DNA of 64,000 nt from Neptunicoccus cionae (GTDB lineage Bacteria; Pseudomonadota; Alphaproteobacteria; Rhodobacterales; Rhodobacteraceae). Below the pieces are notes generated by a model that had not been told where the DNA came from, did no database searches, and saw only the letters and a program-made list of their open reading frames with translations. Location: the NCBI RefSeq assembly GCF_002860325.1, contig NZ_PKOJ01000002.1, forward strand, positions 186,001-250,000, in the 5' to 3' direction. Within the stretch, counting starts at the first letter, position 1. Every line of letters starts with the position of its first letter. Both the position numbers and the translations under genes were made by a program. Of the stretch, positions 41,461 through 49,758 are shown in pieces.

Positions 41461-42375
41461 CTAGCTGACAATATCCATAAATTCGCGCCATTCCCGTGCG
41501 CTCATGCCCACATCTGCGGCTTCTACCTTTTCGCCTTTCAGCATCTTGCGCAGTGCCTCGACCGCTGGTTGGGACAGTTGTGCGCCACCCAGACGGTAAT
41601 CCTCAAAGGCTTTGTAGGCGTAGGGCACCCAATCCGCCACCAGACGGCAGATTTCTTCGGCATAGACGCGGATTTCATACTGGGCGTGGGAATCTGCCCG
41701 CAGACGCAGGAAATGGAACAGGTTGTGCAGGTCCACCTTCCAGTACCATTGGGTATAAATATTGGCAGGCAGGTTCATCCGCGCAAGTTCACGGGCCAGC
41801 GCGATGCCGTTGCCATCTTCGCCCTCGTCGATCATGGTGGCGTAATGGTCATAGGCCCGAGCACTGTCTGCCTTGAGCATCTCAAGCACCCGCTGCGCAT
41901 CTTCACCCGTCAGTGTCTCACCGCGCCCCTGATTGTTGATCACGCTCTGTTTGGCGAGGTGTTCTTCTGCAGGAATGTAAAATTCACGGTCCAGAATCGA
42001 ATATCGGGCGGAATATTCATTCACATTCGCGGTGCGATGGCGGATCCACTGACGCGCCACAAACACCGGCAGTTTGACGTGCAGCTTGATCTCGCACATC
42101 TCAAACGGTGTGGAGTGCCAGTGCCGCATCAGATACCGGATCAGACCTTCGTCATTCTGGACCGCTTTCGTGCCCTTACCGTAGGACACGCGCGCCGCCT
42201 GTGTAATCGCTGCATCATCGCCCATATAATCAATTACGCGGACAAATCCGTGGTCCAGAACCGGCTGGGCAGTATAAAGATGCTGCTCCATTCCCGGTGC
42301 AACAACACGTCGGGTCGGCGCGGATTGCGCCCGTTGCTCGCTGATTTCGGCCTGCTGTTCCGCGGTAATTGGCAT
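41461..42375 (-). CDS. thyX: FAD-dependent thymidylate synthase
   Basis: The 304-residue enzyme methylates dUMP to dTMP using folate and reduced FAD. The ThyX signature RHRxxxxxxxS is present as [11 protein letters not shown], in [18 protein letters not shown]. Other family segments are [39 protein letters not shown] and [20 protein letters not shown]. It replaces ThyA; whether thyA is elsewhere cannot be seen. It stands alone on its strand. Confidence 0.97.
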   Translation of the reverse strand: MPITAEQQAEISEQRAQSAPTRRVVAPGMEQHLYTAQPVLDHGFVRVIDYMGDDAAITQAARVSYGKGTKAVQNDEGLIRYLMRHWHSTPFEMCEIKLHVKLPVFVARQWIRHRTANVNEYSARYSILDREFYIPAEEHLAKQSVINNQGRGETLTGEDAQRVLEMLKADSARAYDHYATMIDEGEDGNGIALARELARMNLPANIYTQWYWKVDLHNLFHFLRLRADSHAQYEIRVYAEEICRLVADWVPYAYKAFEDYRLGGAQLSQPAVEALRKMLKGEKVEAADVGMSAREWREFMDIVS

Positions 42376-42601
42376 CTGCTGTGTTCCTGTGTTCCTGACT
42401 CGCTGGCCACTATATCTAGAAGATCCGCTTCAATAAACTCGATATGTGGCGGAATCTGCGGAAAATTCCAAAGTCACGGCCCGCGATAGTTTTGCAACAG
42501 GTTCACTGCCTGAGAGTTTGAAAAGATTGACAGAATCCGCAGCTTTCCGGTTAGTGGTGGCAACGAGGCAGTTCAAAAACAAAAAAAAGCAGGAATTGAA
42601 A

Positions 42602-43447
42602 ATGAGATTCTCATTGGCAGCAGCAGCGTCCGTGGCTGTGTTCTTATCCGCATGTGGTGGTTCAACTGACAGCGGCTCTGATGATACCGGCGGCACCGAC
42701 GGAACCGATGGTGGCACCGAAGAAGAAGTTGTCATCGATACCGGACCAGCCCACATCCTGCTGGAAGGTGATAATCAGGCAACGCGTCTGGAATATGACA
42801 GCGAAGCGGACCAGATCATCGTTGAGAATATTCCATTCGATGACGAGGTGTTCGAAAGCCGCCTTGACCGCACGGCCAGCCGTGATGAAAGCGCCTATCG
42901 CGCCTACTCCAGCAAACGCGGCTTTGACGATTACACCGCCTATACCCGCGAAACCGATAGCGGTGCCGTATCCGTCGTCGTTGTGAACAGCGGCGAATAC
43001 AAAGGCCACGGTTACAGCGGTGCTGCTTATACACGCACCGGCACCACGACCCTGCCGACAGAAAACCAGCGCGCCTTCTACGAAGGTGAATACCTCGGCA
43101 CCCGCACAAGCGAGGAGAGCGGCGGTATGGATGTCATTGTTGGCGATGCTGCATTGGAAGCAGATTTTTCCGACGATACCATCCGCGGAAGCATCACCAA
43201 GCGCCGCGTGACAGAAGACGGTCTGGGGATGGATGCCGGAACCGATATTACGCTGGCCAATACATCGATCGACCGCAGTTCTGGTGTCTTCAACGGTTCG
43301 GTTTCCCAAACCAATGATGAAGTAACCTCCGAAGGTACCTATTCCGGCATTCTTGGCGGTGATACGGCAGATGAAACGGCGGGTTATCTGATCCTGGAGC
43401 GGGATGAGACCCGCGAGTTGGGCGTTTTCACGGCTGTCGAACGCTGA
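42602..43447 (+). CDS. TbpB-like beta-barrel surface lipoprotein (predicted Slam client)
   Basis: The 281-residue protein starts at ATG 42602; the frame is open further upstream (to 42446) but those codons do not form a signal. The signal peptide ends in the lipobox LSAC with Cys18, then a Gly/Ser/Asp/Thr-rich tether (GGSTDSGSDDTGGTDGTDGG) leads to a beta-rich domain. The last 90 residues (DFSDDTIRGSITKRRV, FNGSVSQTNDEVTSEGTYSG, then ETAGYLILERDETRELGVF) resemble the C-terminal eight-stranded barrel of TbpB/HpuA-like lipoproteins. The next gene encodes a Slam-type translocon 21 bp away, so surface display is likely. The ligand is unknown; iron-source binding is only one option. Confidence 0.72.
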   Translation: MRFSLAAAASVAVFLSACGGSTDSGSDDTGGTDGTDGGTEEEVVIDTGPAHILLEGDNQATRLEYDSEADQIIVENIPFDDEVFESRLDRTASRDESAYRAYSSKRGFDDYTAYTRETDSGAVSVVVVNSGEYKGHGYSGAAYTRTGTTTLPTENQRAFYEGEYLGTRTSEESGGMDVIVGDAALEADFSDDTIRGSITKRRVTEDGLGMDAGTDITLANTSIDRSSGVFNGSVSQTNDEVTSEGTYSGILGGDTADETAGYLILERDETRELGVFTAVER

Positions 43448-43468
43448 TTGTAAGGGACCGCGCGGGGG

Positions 43469-44848
43469 ATGCGGCGTTTACTTACCAGACTTGCTACACT
43501 TGGAACGGTCAGCCTCGGGTTGGCCGTTTCCGTCGGTTTTGCCGCCCCCCTTTCCATGTCCCCCGAAGAGGCCCGCGCCTTTGCGTGGCGGTCCCTTCAG
43601 CAGAACCGCCCCCATATCACCCTGCAAGTCGCATACGCCCTGAACAAGCGTGATCCCGACAGTTTCGAGGCAAACCTGCTGCGCGGCGAAGCCCTGCGCA
43701 GCCTGCAACAACCCAAAGCCGCGAAAGGCGCGGCGCTGAAAGCCTGGTCCCTTGCCCAAACGCCCGAACACAGGTTTAACGCCGCCCATCTGGTCGCAAA
43801 AAGCTATTTTGCAGACGGGGCCAAGCTGCGCGCGCAATTCTGGCTACGCCGCGCGGCACAAAATGCTCCGGATGCGCAGGCGCGGCGGCTGGCCAAGCGG
43901 GATTTCAACTTTGTGCGTCGCAGCAAACCGCTGGCAACGGCACTGTCTTTCTCTGTTTTTCCCTCTTCCAACATCAACAACGGATCGACCAACGATGCAC
44001 TGGTGATTGGCGGCCTGCCCTTCCGCGTGCCTGCATCAGGCCAGCCCCATTCGGGCACGGGTTTCCGGCTCGGGATGACTACGCGTTATAACAAGGCGCT
44101 GAACGATACGACGCTTCTGCGGCTCGGGTTCAGTGCAACCGGCACCACTTACAAACTTTCAAGTGCCTCCAAAGCACTCGGGTCCGGCAAAACCGGATCG
44201 GATTTCTCCTATGCGGCCGTAGAGGTTCAGGCCGGAATAACGCTCTATCCCGACAGCGGTCAGACACCGGGTTTCGGCGCGACCCGCTTTGATCTTGCTC
44301 TCGGGCGGAGCTGGTACGGCGGCAGCCCCCTGTCCAACTACATTCGGGTCGGAGCCGGTCAGGATTATAACATCTCCAAAACCACAAGACTGCGCGGCTC
44401 GCTGGAACTGGAGCGTCAGAACCGACTTGATGCGGCGATCTCCACTGCAAACATTGCCAGCCTCAACGTTGAAATGCAGCACAGGTTCAAAAACCGCGCG
44501 CGGGTCGGTTACGGAATTTATGTGCGCGACACGTCCTCCCAATCCAATCTGGTGGAAAGCCGTATTACAGGTGGTCAGGTCACCTATACCCCGCCACCGC
44601 TGCCGGTGGATGTGGTTCCGTCCTTCTCTCTTTCGGCAGAGCGCACAGAATACCCGCGCCTGCGTATCGCCGGTGTCGAGCGGGTGGACGAACGGGCCCG
44701 CGCTGCGGTATCGCTGCTCTTTCCAAAAGTAAATTATTACGGCTTCGCCCCTACCTTAAATCTCAGCGCGAGTAAGACAAATTCCACCGTTCCGATCTAT
44801 TCGACCAAGGATTTGCGGATGAACATCGGGTTCAAATCCACTTTCTGA
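43469..44848 (+). CDS. Slam-type outer-membrane translocon (DUF560)
   Basis: The 459-residue protein has a signal peptide (LGTVSLGLAVSVGFAAPL), a periplasmic helical TPR region (about 30-150, NAAHLVAKSYFADGAKLRAQ), and a beta-barrel (about 155-459) with alternating strands such as SGTGFRLGMTTRYNKALNDT and RARVGYGIYVRDTSSQSNLV, ending in a C-terminal Phe (LRMNIGFKSTF). This layout is the one described for surface lipoprotein assembly modulators (Slam), which pass lipoproteins to the cell surface. The client is probably the lipoprotein just upstream. I rate the family call from architecture rather than from a profile hit. Confidence 0.78.
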   Translation: MRRLLTRLATLGTVSLGLAVSVGFAAPLSMSPEEARAFAWRSLQQNRPHITLQVAYALNKRDPDSFEANLLRGEALRSLQQPKAAKGAALKAWSLAQTPEHRFNAAHLVAKSYFADGAKLRAQFWLRRAAQNAPDAQARRLAKRDFNFVRRSKPLATALSFSVFPSSNINNGSTNDALVIGGLPFRVPASGQPHSGTGFRLGMTTRYNKALNDTTLLRLGFSATGTTYKLSSASKALGSGKTGSDFSYAAVEVQAGITLYPDSGQTPGFGATRFDLALGRSWYGGSPLSNYIRVGAGQDYNISKTTRLRGSLELERQNRLDAAISTANIASLNVEMQHRFKNRARVGYGIYVRDTSSQSNLVESRITGGQVTYTPPPLPVDVVPSFSLSAERTEYPRLRIAGVERVDERARAAVSLLFPKVNYYGFAPTLNLSASKTNSTVPIYSTKDLRMNIGFKSTF

Positions 44849-44911
44849 CCGACGGATTTGCCGGAAAGCGGAATGCAGGCTAAACTGGCCCCGAACTTTA
44901 AAGGGGCGCTG

Positions 44912-45613
44912 ATGGAAACAGTCCGCCACCATTTACACGCGATAACGCTGATCGCCCTGATGTGGCCGGTTGCTTCGATGGCGCAGGCCTGCGGCATCGC
45001 GCTGGCTCTGGCGGTGGATGTATCCGGCTCTGTCGATGATCGGGAATATGATCTGCAAATGGGCGGGCTCGCCGCTGCCCTTCGGGACGGACTGGTGGCC
45101 GATGCCCTGATTGCCGAAGAAGCCGCCGTGATGGTAGTGCTCTGGTCCGGTAGTTCGCGGCAAACTGTTGTGGTAGACTGGCAGCGGCTGGCCTCCCCGT
45201 CCGATGTAGAGCATTTTGCAAGAGCCGTCGAAACAGTCCCCCGCCAGTGGCGCAACTTTTCAACCGGTATCGGTGAGGCGCTTATTTTTACCGCAAACCG
45301 CTTTGCCCCGGTCGCGGATTGCACCCGCCGTGTCATTGATGTTTCCGGTGACGGAACGTCGAACGAAGGCGCGCCCCCTGAAGAAATCAAGGAAATCCTT
45401 GCCGCGGCAGGCTACGTGATTAACGGCCTTTCCATCGAAGGGGAGACAGCGCAGCTTACAGAATACTACCGCAAGAACGTCATCGCTGGCCCGAACGCCT
45501 TCGTCCTGCCCGCCTTCGGCTTTTCCGATTATCCCGAAAAAATCCGCCGCAAGCTAATCCGCGAAGTTAACAAACAGCTCGCCCGAGGGTCTGAAACCAG
45601 AGAAGACGGATAA
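44912..45613 (+). CDS. DUF1194 exported VWA-like protein
   Basis: The 233-residue protein starts at ATG 44912 behind AAGGGG; the open frame from 44858 adds residues without a signal. A signal peptide ends near ASMAQA, followed by a VWA core: ALAVDVSGSVDDREYDLQ with MIDAS D36-V-S-G-S40, then RVIDVSGDGTSNEGAP and FGFSDYPEKIRRKLIREVNK near the end. This is DUF1194, common in Rhodobacteraceae and of unknown function. It lies 63 bp after the Slam gene and could share its transcript; a functional link is unproven. Confidence 0.87.
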   Translation: METVRHHLHAITLIALMWPVASMAQACGIALALAVDVSGSVDDREYDLQMGGLAAALRDGLVADALIAEEAAVMVVLWSGSSRQTVVVDWQRLASPSDVEHFARAVETVPRQWRNFSTGIGEALIFTANRFAPVADCTRRVIDVSGDGTSNEGAPPEEIKEILAAAGYVINGLSIEGETAQLTEYYRKNVIAGPNAFVLPAFGFSDYPEKIRRKLIREVNKQLARGSETREDG

Positions 45614-45619
45614 TCCGCC

Positions 45620-45641
45620 TTCAATGTTCGCTAAATACTCC
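45620..45641. repeat. second copy of the intergenic AAATACTCC element
   Basis: TTCAATGTTC followed by GCT and AAATACTCC repeats the string at 18208-18229 (19 of 22 positions shared). As there, it lies between the ends of two convergent genes. Confidence 0.6.
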
Positions 45642-45658
45642 AAAGCCGCTCTCAGGTG

Positions 45659-46492
45659 TCAGTGCGTTCCGGTTTCTTTCTCACCGTTCGGAAAAAACAA
45701 CTGCTGTCCGTCCCGTGTGTAAGCCCCGATCAGCGACTGGCCTTCCTTTGAGAGCATCCAGCCGATGAACTGTTGTGCTCCATTTGCATTCACATGCGGA
45801 TGGCGTTCAGGATTAACTGCAATGATGCCGTATTGATTAAATAACGACGCGTCTCCCGCAAAGAGGATCTCGTGTTGATCCTTTCCGGCGAAGGCGATCC
45901 ATGTTGCGCGATCTGTAAGGGTATATCCCTCTGATTCCACCGCAATGCGCAGGGTCGCCCCCATGCCTGCCCCAGTTTCACGGTACCATTGCCCCGTTTC
46001 AGTTTCCACATCCACACCAGCACCGGCCCAAAGGCTGCGTTCTTTTTTGTGGGTGCCACTGTCATCCCCACGGGAAAAGAACGGCGTGCCACTGCCGGCA
46101 ATTTGCACAAGCACTTCGGTCAGGGTCTTGGCAGAGCGCAACGCATCTGGGTCGGACGCAGGCCCCACCAATACGAAATCGTTGTACATCAAATCAAAGC
46201 GTTGCACCCCGTAGCCTTCCGCCACAAAAGCCTCTTCCGCAGCTTTGGCATGGACCAGCAACACATCTGCATCGCCGTTCCTTGCATTTTTGATCGCCTG
46301 ACCGGTACCGACCGAAACGACATCCACCCGCAATCCGGTTTCTGCTTCGAACAAGGGCAGCAGATAAGCATAAAGCCCCGAATTTTCCGTCGATGTGGTC
46401 GATTGCACCAAAACCCGCGCCGGGTCGGCCAGAACGAGGTTGCCAGCAAGGGCAAAGGCCGCAAGACTGCCAAGAAATTTGGAAATACGCAT
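45659..46492 (-). CDS. tupA: tungstate ABC transporter substrate-binding protein (TupA-like)
   Basis: The 277-residue protein starts at ATG 46492 with a signal peptide (LGSLAAFALAGNLVLADP). TupA landmarks follow: VLVQSTTSTENSGLYAYLLP at the mature N-terminus, VSVGTGQAIKNARNGDADVL, LVHAKAAEEAFV, and MYNDFVLVGPASDP, then FFSRGDDSGTHKKE. It binds tungstate (or molybdate) in the periplasm. The cognate permease and ATPase genes are not adjacent on this strand; they may be elsewhere. A ModE-like regulator is encoded divergently across a palindrome. Confidence 0.9.
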   Translation of the reverse strand: MRISKFLGSLAAFALAGNLVLADPARVLVQSTTSTENSGLYAYLLPLFEAETGLRVDVVSVGTGQAIKNARNGDADVLLVHAKAAEEAFVAEGYGVQRFDLMYNDFVLVGPASDPDALRSAKTLTEVLVQIAGSGTPFFSRGDDSGTHKKERSLWAGAGVDVETETGQWYRETGAGMGATLRIAVESEGYTLTDRATWIAFAGKDQHEILFAGDASLFNQYGIIAVNPERHPHVNANGAQQFIGWMLSKEGQSLIGAYTRDGQQLFFPNGEKETGTH

Positions 46493-46513
46493 GGTGTGCC
46501 TCCGCTCTAGAAT

Positions 46514-46539
46514 CCATTGTGCTAAACTTAGCATAATGG
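46514..46539. promoter_or_regulatory. palindromic operator between tupA and the ModE-like gene
   Basis: A 26-bp dyad has half-sites CCATTGTGCTAA and TTAGCATAATGG around a central AC; all but one position per arm pair correctly. It lies 21 bases from the tupA start and 45 from the regulator start. It is the natural target of the adjacent ModE-like protein and differs in sequence from the E. coli ModE box. Confidence 0.75.
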
Positions 46540-46584
46540 TCAAGCGGTAGCCCCTACGCGGTCCACACGCAAGCCAGAAGACAA

Positions 46585-46995
46585 ATGAGCATCAAGAAAA
46601 ACAACCGCCGCGCCGAACGTATTGCAAACACGCCCCAGTTAAGGGCCAAGGTTCTTGTACGCAACGACATGATCGGCGCAGGCAAGATCGAACTGCTGCG
46701 CCGCATTGCAGAAACAGGCTCGATCAGCGCTGCCGCCAAAGAAATGGGGCTCGGCTATCGCCGTGCTCTGTTCCTGATCGAAACCACCCAACGGATGTTC
46801 GACAGCCCGCTTTTGATCACCGAACGGGGCGGCAACAAAAGTGGCAGCAGGCTCACCGCGCTCGGGACCGCACTGGTGAAGCGACACGCGGCCTTTGAAA
46901 CCGCCATGAACCGGAGCGCGGCAGATTTCCTTGACTGGCTTGAAGAACACCAGAACCGCGCCCCTTTGCCCGAAGCATCCGGTGAAACCTCTTGA
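46585..46995 (+). CDS. ModE-like winged-helix regulator without molybdate-binding domain
   Basis: The 136-residue protein is a LysR/ModE-type DNA-binding domain: ELLRRIAETGSISAAAKEMG followed by LGYRRALFLIETTQRMFDSP and the wing ITERGGNKSGSRLTALGTAL. This is the N-terminal half of ModE. The C-terminal TOBE/molbindin domain is absent, so metal sensing must come from elsewhere or be lacking. It is divergent from tupA and probably represses it via the 46514-46539 palindrome. The first 30 residues are basic and may add to DNA binding. Confidence 0.85.
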   Translation: MSIKKNNRRAERIANTPQLRAKVLVRNDMIGAGKIELLRRIAETGSISAAAKEMGLGYRRALFLIETTQRMFDSPLLITERGGNKSGSRLTALGTALVKRHAAFETAMNRSAADFLDWLEEHQNRAPLPEASGETS

Positions 46996-47039
46996 AACAC
47001 CACCAGAGCCGCCCTATATCAGGGATGTTCCGCTTGCGG

Positions 47040-47345
47040 GACTATGGTGATAAACGCGCATGTAATAAACGGATCGGACCCGGGGGCGGTACCCGGCGAC
47101 TCCACCAAAACACCTGTCTTTGCAGGGGGTACGGGGTCGAAACAGGATCGACGGACGTCTAAAGATGTTAGCTTTTACTCGGTGAGTTACCACCGTTATC
47201 GGTACATTTAAGCTAGTTGCAAATGACAACAGAGCTCCAGTTGCCCTCGCTGCGTAAGCAGTGCGGAATACTGAAAACTTAGTCCTAGGCTTTGCAGCCT
47301 AGGCGGGGTCCGCAGGCACCTGGCAACAGAAGCCTGCACTTTACC
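47040..47345 (+). ncRNA. ssrA: tmRNA, circularly permuted (two-piece) type
   Basis: The acceptor piece comes first and ends at 47107: T stem CCGGG/CCCGG (47080-47084, 47092-47096) with the unusual loop GGCGGTA, acceptor strand CGACTCC, discriminator A and encoded CCA. After a 25-base spacer the coding piece begins at 47133 with GGGGTCG, which pairs with CGACTCC to give the third-pair G-U expected for alanine charging. The tag frame runs 47219-47257: GCA resume codon, peptide ANDNRAPVALAA, stop TAA. Hairpins follow (CCTAGGCTTTGCAGCCTAGG at about 47284). The outer ends given are approximate. It rescues stalled ribosomes and tags the products for ClpXP. Confidence 0.93.
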
Positions 47346-47356
47346 CCCACGCAAAG

Positions 47357-47388
47357 TGTTCTCTTCTGCGGCAACAGAACAGTTTTTT
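47357..47388 (+). terminator. terminator after ssrA
   Basis: TGTTCT (47357-47362) pairs with AGAACA (47376-47381), with TTCTG/CAGAA as an alternative stem, followed by six T at 47383-47388. Confidence 0.75.
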
Positions 47389-47484
47389 CGCACGCGGGTG
47401 CATTTCTTCACCAAGTTGGACTTTCCATAGTGGCTGAACCAGCTATTGTAAGGAAAAGACCCTAAAAACCGCTTGGCAGACCTA

Positions 47485-47976
47485 ATGACAGATACCATTC
47501 CATACGGCCAGTTGATGCACCGCGCCATGCGGGGCCTGATGCGAGAGTTGTTGATCGACATTTCCAAAGCTGGGCACCTCCCCGGGGAGCACCATTTCTT
47601 CATCACTTTTGATACAAACCACCCCGGTGTCGACATCGCGGACTGGCTGCGTGAACGCTATCCTGAAGACATGACCGTGGTTATGCAGCACTGGTTTGAC
47701 AATCTCGTAGTGAGTGACGACCGTTTTGCCGTGACGCTGAATTTCGGTGACCAGCCCGAACCACTTGTTATTCCATTTGACGCGATCCGCACTTTTGTGG
47801 ACCCGTCGGTTGAATTCGGCCTGCGCTTTGAAACCCATGAGGATGACGAAGAAGACGAATTCGACGATGTGCCCGAAAGCCCGATGATCGTTATTGAGGA
47901 AGACGAGGACGACACTGATGAACCGCCAAAAGGCGAAGCTGAAATCGTGTCACTCGACAGTTTCCGAAAACAGTAA
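47485..47976 (+). CDS. sspB: ClpXP adaptor SspB (alphaproteobacterial type)
   Basis: The 163-residue protein binds ssrA-tagged proteins and delivers them to ClpXP. The start ATG 47485 (MTDTIPYGQLMHRAMRGLMR) is preferred over a TTG at 47473. The tag-binding fold shows EHHFFITFDTNHPGVDIADW, VVMQHWFDNLVVSDDRFAVT and LVIPFDAIRTFVDPSVEFGL. An acidic linker (about 115-150) leads to the C-terminal ClpX-docking tail AEIVSLDSFRKQ. It lies directly downstream of ssrA, so tag and tag adaptor are encoded side by side. Confidence 0.93.
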   Translation: MTDTIPYGQLMHRAMRGLMRELLIDISKAGHLPGEHHFFITFDTNHPGVDIADWLRERYPEDMTVVMQHWFDNLVVSDDRFAVTLNFGDQPEPLVIPFDAIRTFVDPSVEFGLRFETHEDDEEDEFDDVPESPMIVIEEDEDDTDEPPKGEAEIVSLDSFRKQ

Positions 47977-47997
47977 CGCTAACTTCTTTTAAGTCAT

Positions 47998-48022
47998 AAA
48001 GGGGCCACTTGGCCCCTTTTTT
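47998..48022 (+). terminator. terminator between sspB and the convergent TPR gene
   Basis: AAAGGGGCC (47998-48006) pairs perfectly with GGCCCCTTT (48011-48019) around ACTT, with T to 48022. The A-rich left flank would also serve the minus strand. Confidence 0.92.
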
Positions 48023-48033
48023 GTGCAATTCTC

Positions 48034-49671
48034 TCAATGTTCCAACCGGCAGAAACAGGACGCACGGATCGGGCGGTCTGCGCGGGCGTTTGCGATGTCG
48101 AGCCGCTGCTTGATCAAACGGGCCTCGGCCACTTGTCCGGTTTTCATCAGACATTCATGCAACCCGTGCAGCGCCCAGACGTTGTCGGGGTTCTGGCAGG
48201 CCCGCGCGAGTTTGCCATCCAGCCCCAGATCGGCGCGATAGACGGCTTCGGCTTCTTCTACCCTACCCTGCTCCAGCAGCAGCGCCCCGAGCGCATGGCG
48301 ACTGGGCTGCATCCATCCCCACGGTTCTTCATACGGCAGATTGTCATCCAGCTCAACCGAGCGGCGCAAATGGGCAAAGGCCGTATCATACTCCCCTTTC
48401 CGGTAGGCCAGCTCCCCTTCCAGCATTTCAGTGCCGATGTTCAGAATGTCCGAACACAGGTTGTTAAACAGCACCCGCGTTTCCGGCACGGCGGCTTTGG
48501 CCGGATAAAACGCCGCGCGGTGCTGTTCTGCGCCCGCCACATCGCCACTAGCAGCACAGGCCACCGCTTTGGCATAGGCCGAAACCGCATGTGTGAAGGC
48601 AAAAAGTTCTGCATCTTCGGGCGGGTTATAGGCTTTGATCGCATCCCACTGGCCAAAGCGGATCAGCGCATGCAAGCGCATCGGGAAATAGCTCTCTATC
48701 CAGTCCGCCGCCGGTTCGATGACTTCAGGTGTCAGCAGGTTTTCCAAATGGTCCGCTGCTTCCAGTGCAGGGCCGATCTGGCCGAGAAACATGGCACCAT
48801 AAAGCTGGAAGTGCAGATTGTGACACATATACGTGGTGTAGAAGGTAAACGGCCCGTGTTCCGCCAGATACTTCTGATCCGCCTGCCACGCCCGCCGGTT
48901 GCGCGCCACAACATTGCTGTATTCCCCGCAAAGCACATCAATATGGGTTGCCATATGTTGAAGGTGCCCAGCATCCGGAACGAGGCCGGTAAGAGCATCC
49001 CCCGCTTTGAGAGCCTTCTCGGGGTGGGGGGACATTTCCATGAGGTGAATGTACATATGCAAAAGCCCCGGATGAACCATGGCCGCAGGATCATTGGCAA
49101 AGGCGGTTTCCATTAAGGTCATGGCTTCCGCCGTGCTGGCGTTCTCTGCGGGAGCACCTGTTTGCAAATTCCAGAGCATCCAAGGGGTACGCCCCATCAA
49201 GGCCTCGGCCGTGAGGGCGCAAATATCAAGATCCGTCGGAAACTGCTGGTAAACCCCGCGCATGGCCTCTGCGTAGGCTTCTGTATAGGGTTGGAAATCC
49301 TCTATCTCGGCCTGTTCGATATTGCGTGCCGCCAGTGCGCGCACCAAGGCTTGTTCTTCAGGTGTCGCCTTCTCTACCCCGGCTAAAGCAGCCGCATAAT
49401 GCCGGTTGAACATTTCGACCGCATTTTGTTTTTCCGTGTAGGGATAATCCGGCCAAGTATAATTATAGTTCGGTCCGATTGCATAGCAGATGCCCCAATG
49501 GGCCATAATGCAATCCGGATCGGACTCCAGCGCCTTTTGAAAACAGGCAATCGCTTCGTTGTGGTTAAACCCGTAGGTCCAGTTCAGTCCCCGATCGAAC
49601 CAGAGCTGCGCCTGATCGGAAGATGTTGTGATGGCGCGACTATGTGCGCCCAGATCGTAATAGCTGTTCAT
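48034..49671 (-). CDS. large TPR-repeat protein
   Basis: The 545-residue soluble protein starts at ATG 49671 (MNSYYDLGAHSRAITTSSDQ). TPR-like motifs run through the sequence: NEAIACFQKALESDPDCIMA near residue 38, then AMAL-type repeats and LEQGRVEEAEAVYRADLGLD near the end. Several aromatic and His-rich segments (GLLHMYIHLMEMSPHPEKAL, HLQHMATHIDVLCGEY) are characteristic of a COG0457-type family I have seen in marine bacteria but cannot name. No signal peptide. It is divergent from fumC with 87 bp between. The open frame further upstream overlaps fumC and is not real. Confidence 0.78.
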   Translation of the reverse strand: MNSYYDLGAHSRAITTSSDQAQLWFDRGLNWTYGFNHNEAIACFQKALESDPDCIMAHWGICYAIGPNYNYTWPDYPYTEKQNAVEMFNRHYAAALAGVEKATPEEQALVRALAARNIEQAEIEDFQPYTEAYAEAMRGVYQQFPTDLDICALTAEALMGRTPWMLWNLQTGAPAENASTAEAMTLMETAFANDPAAMVHPGLLHMYIHLMEMSPHPEKALKAGDALTGLVPDAGHLQHMATHIDVLCGEYSNVVARNRRAWQADQKYLAEHGPFTFYTTYMCHNLHFQLYGAMFLGQIGPALEAADHLENLLTPEVIEPAADWIESYFPMRLHALIRFGQWDAIKAYNPPEDAELFAFTHAVSAYAKAVACAASGDVAGAEQHRAAFYPAKAAVPETRVLFNNLCSDILNIGTEMLEGELAYRKGEYDTAFAHLRRSVELDDNLPYEEPWGWMQPSRHALGALLLEQGRVEEAEAVYRADLGLDGKLARACQNPDNVWALHGLHECLMKTGQVAEARLIKQRLDIANARADRPIRASCFCRLEH

Positions 49672-49758
49672 CGCTGCACATTGGTATGACTTTTGGACGT
49701 TGGCAAGAACCATCCCGCCCAGTATATGGAAGCGAGTTTTTTCACACAGGAGCGCATC

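Noticed and set aside
41255-41464. Small plus-strand frame near the thyX 3' end
   Set aside because: No ribosome-binding site and composition typical of non-coding DNA.
48034-48046. Possible third copy of the TCAATGTTC string
   Set aside because: It is the end of the TPR coding sequence and lacks the AAATACTCC half.
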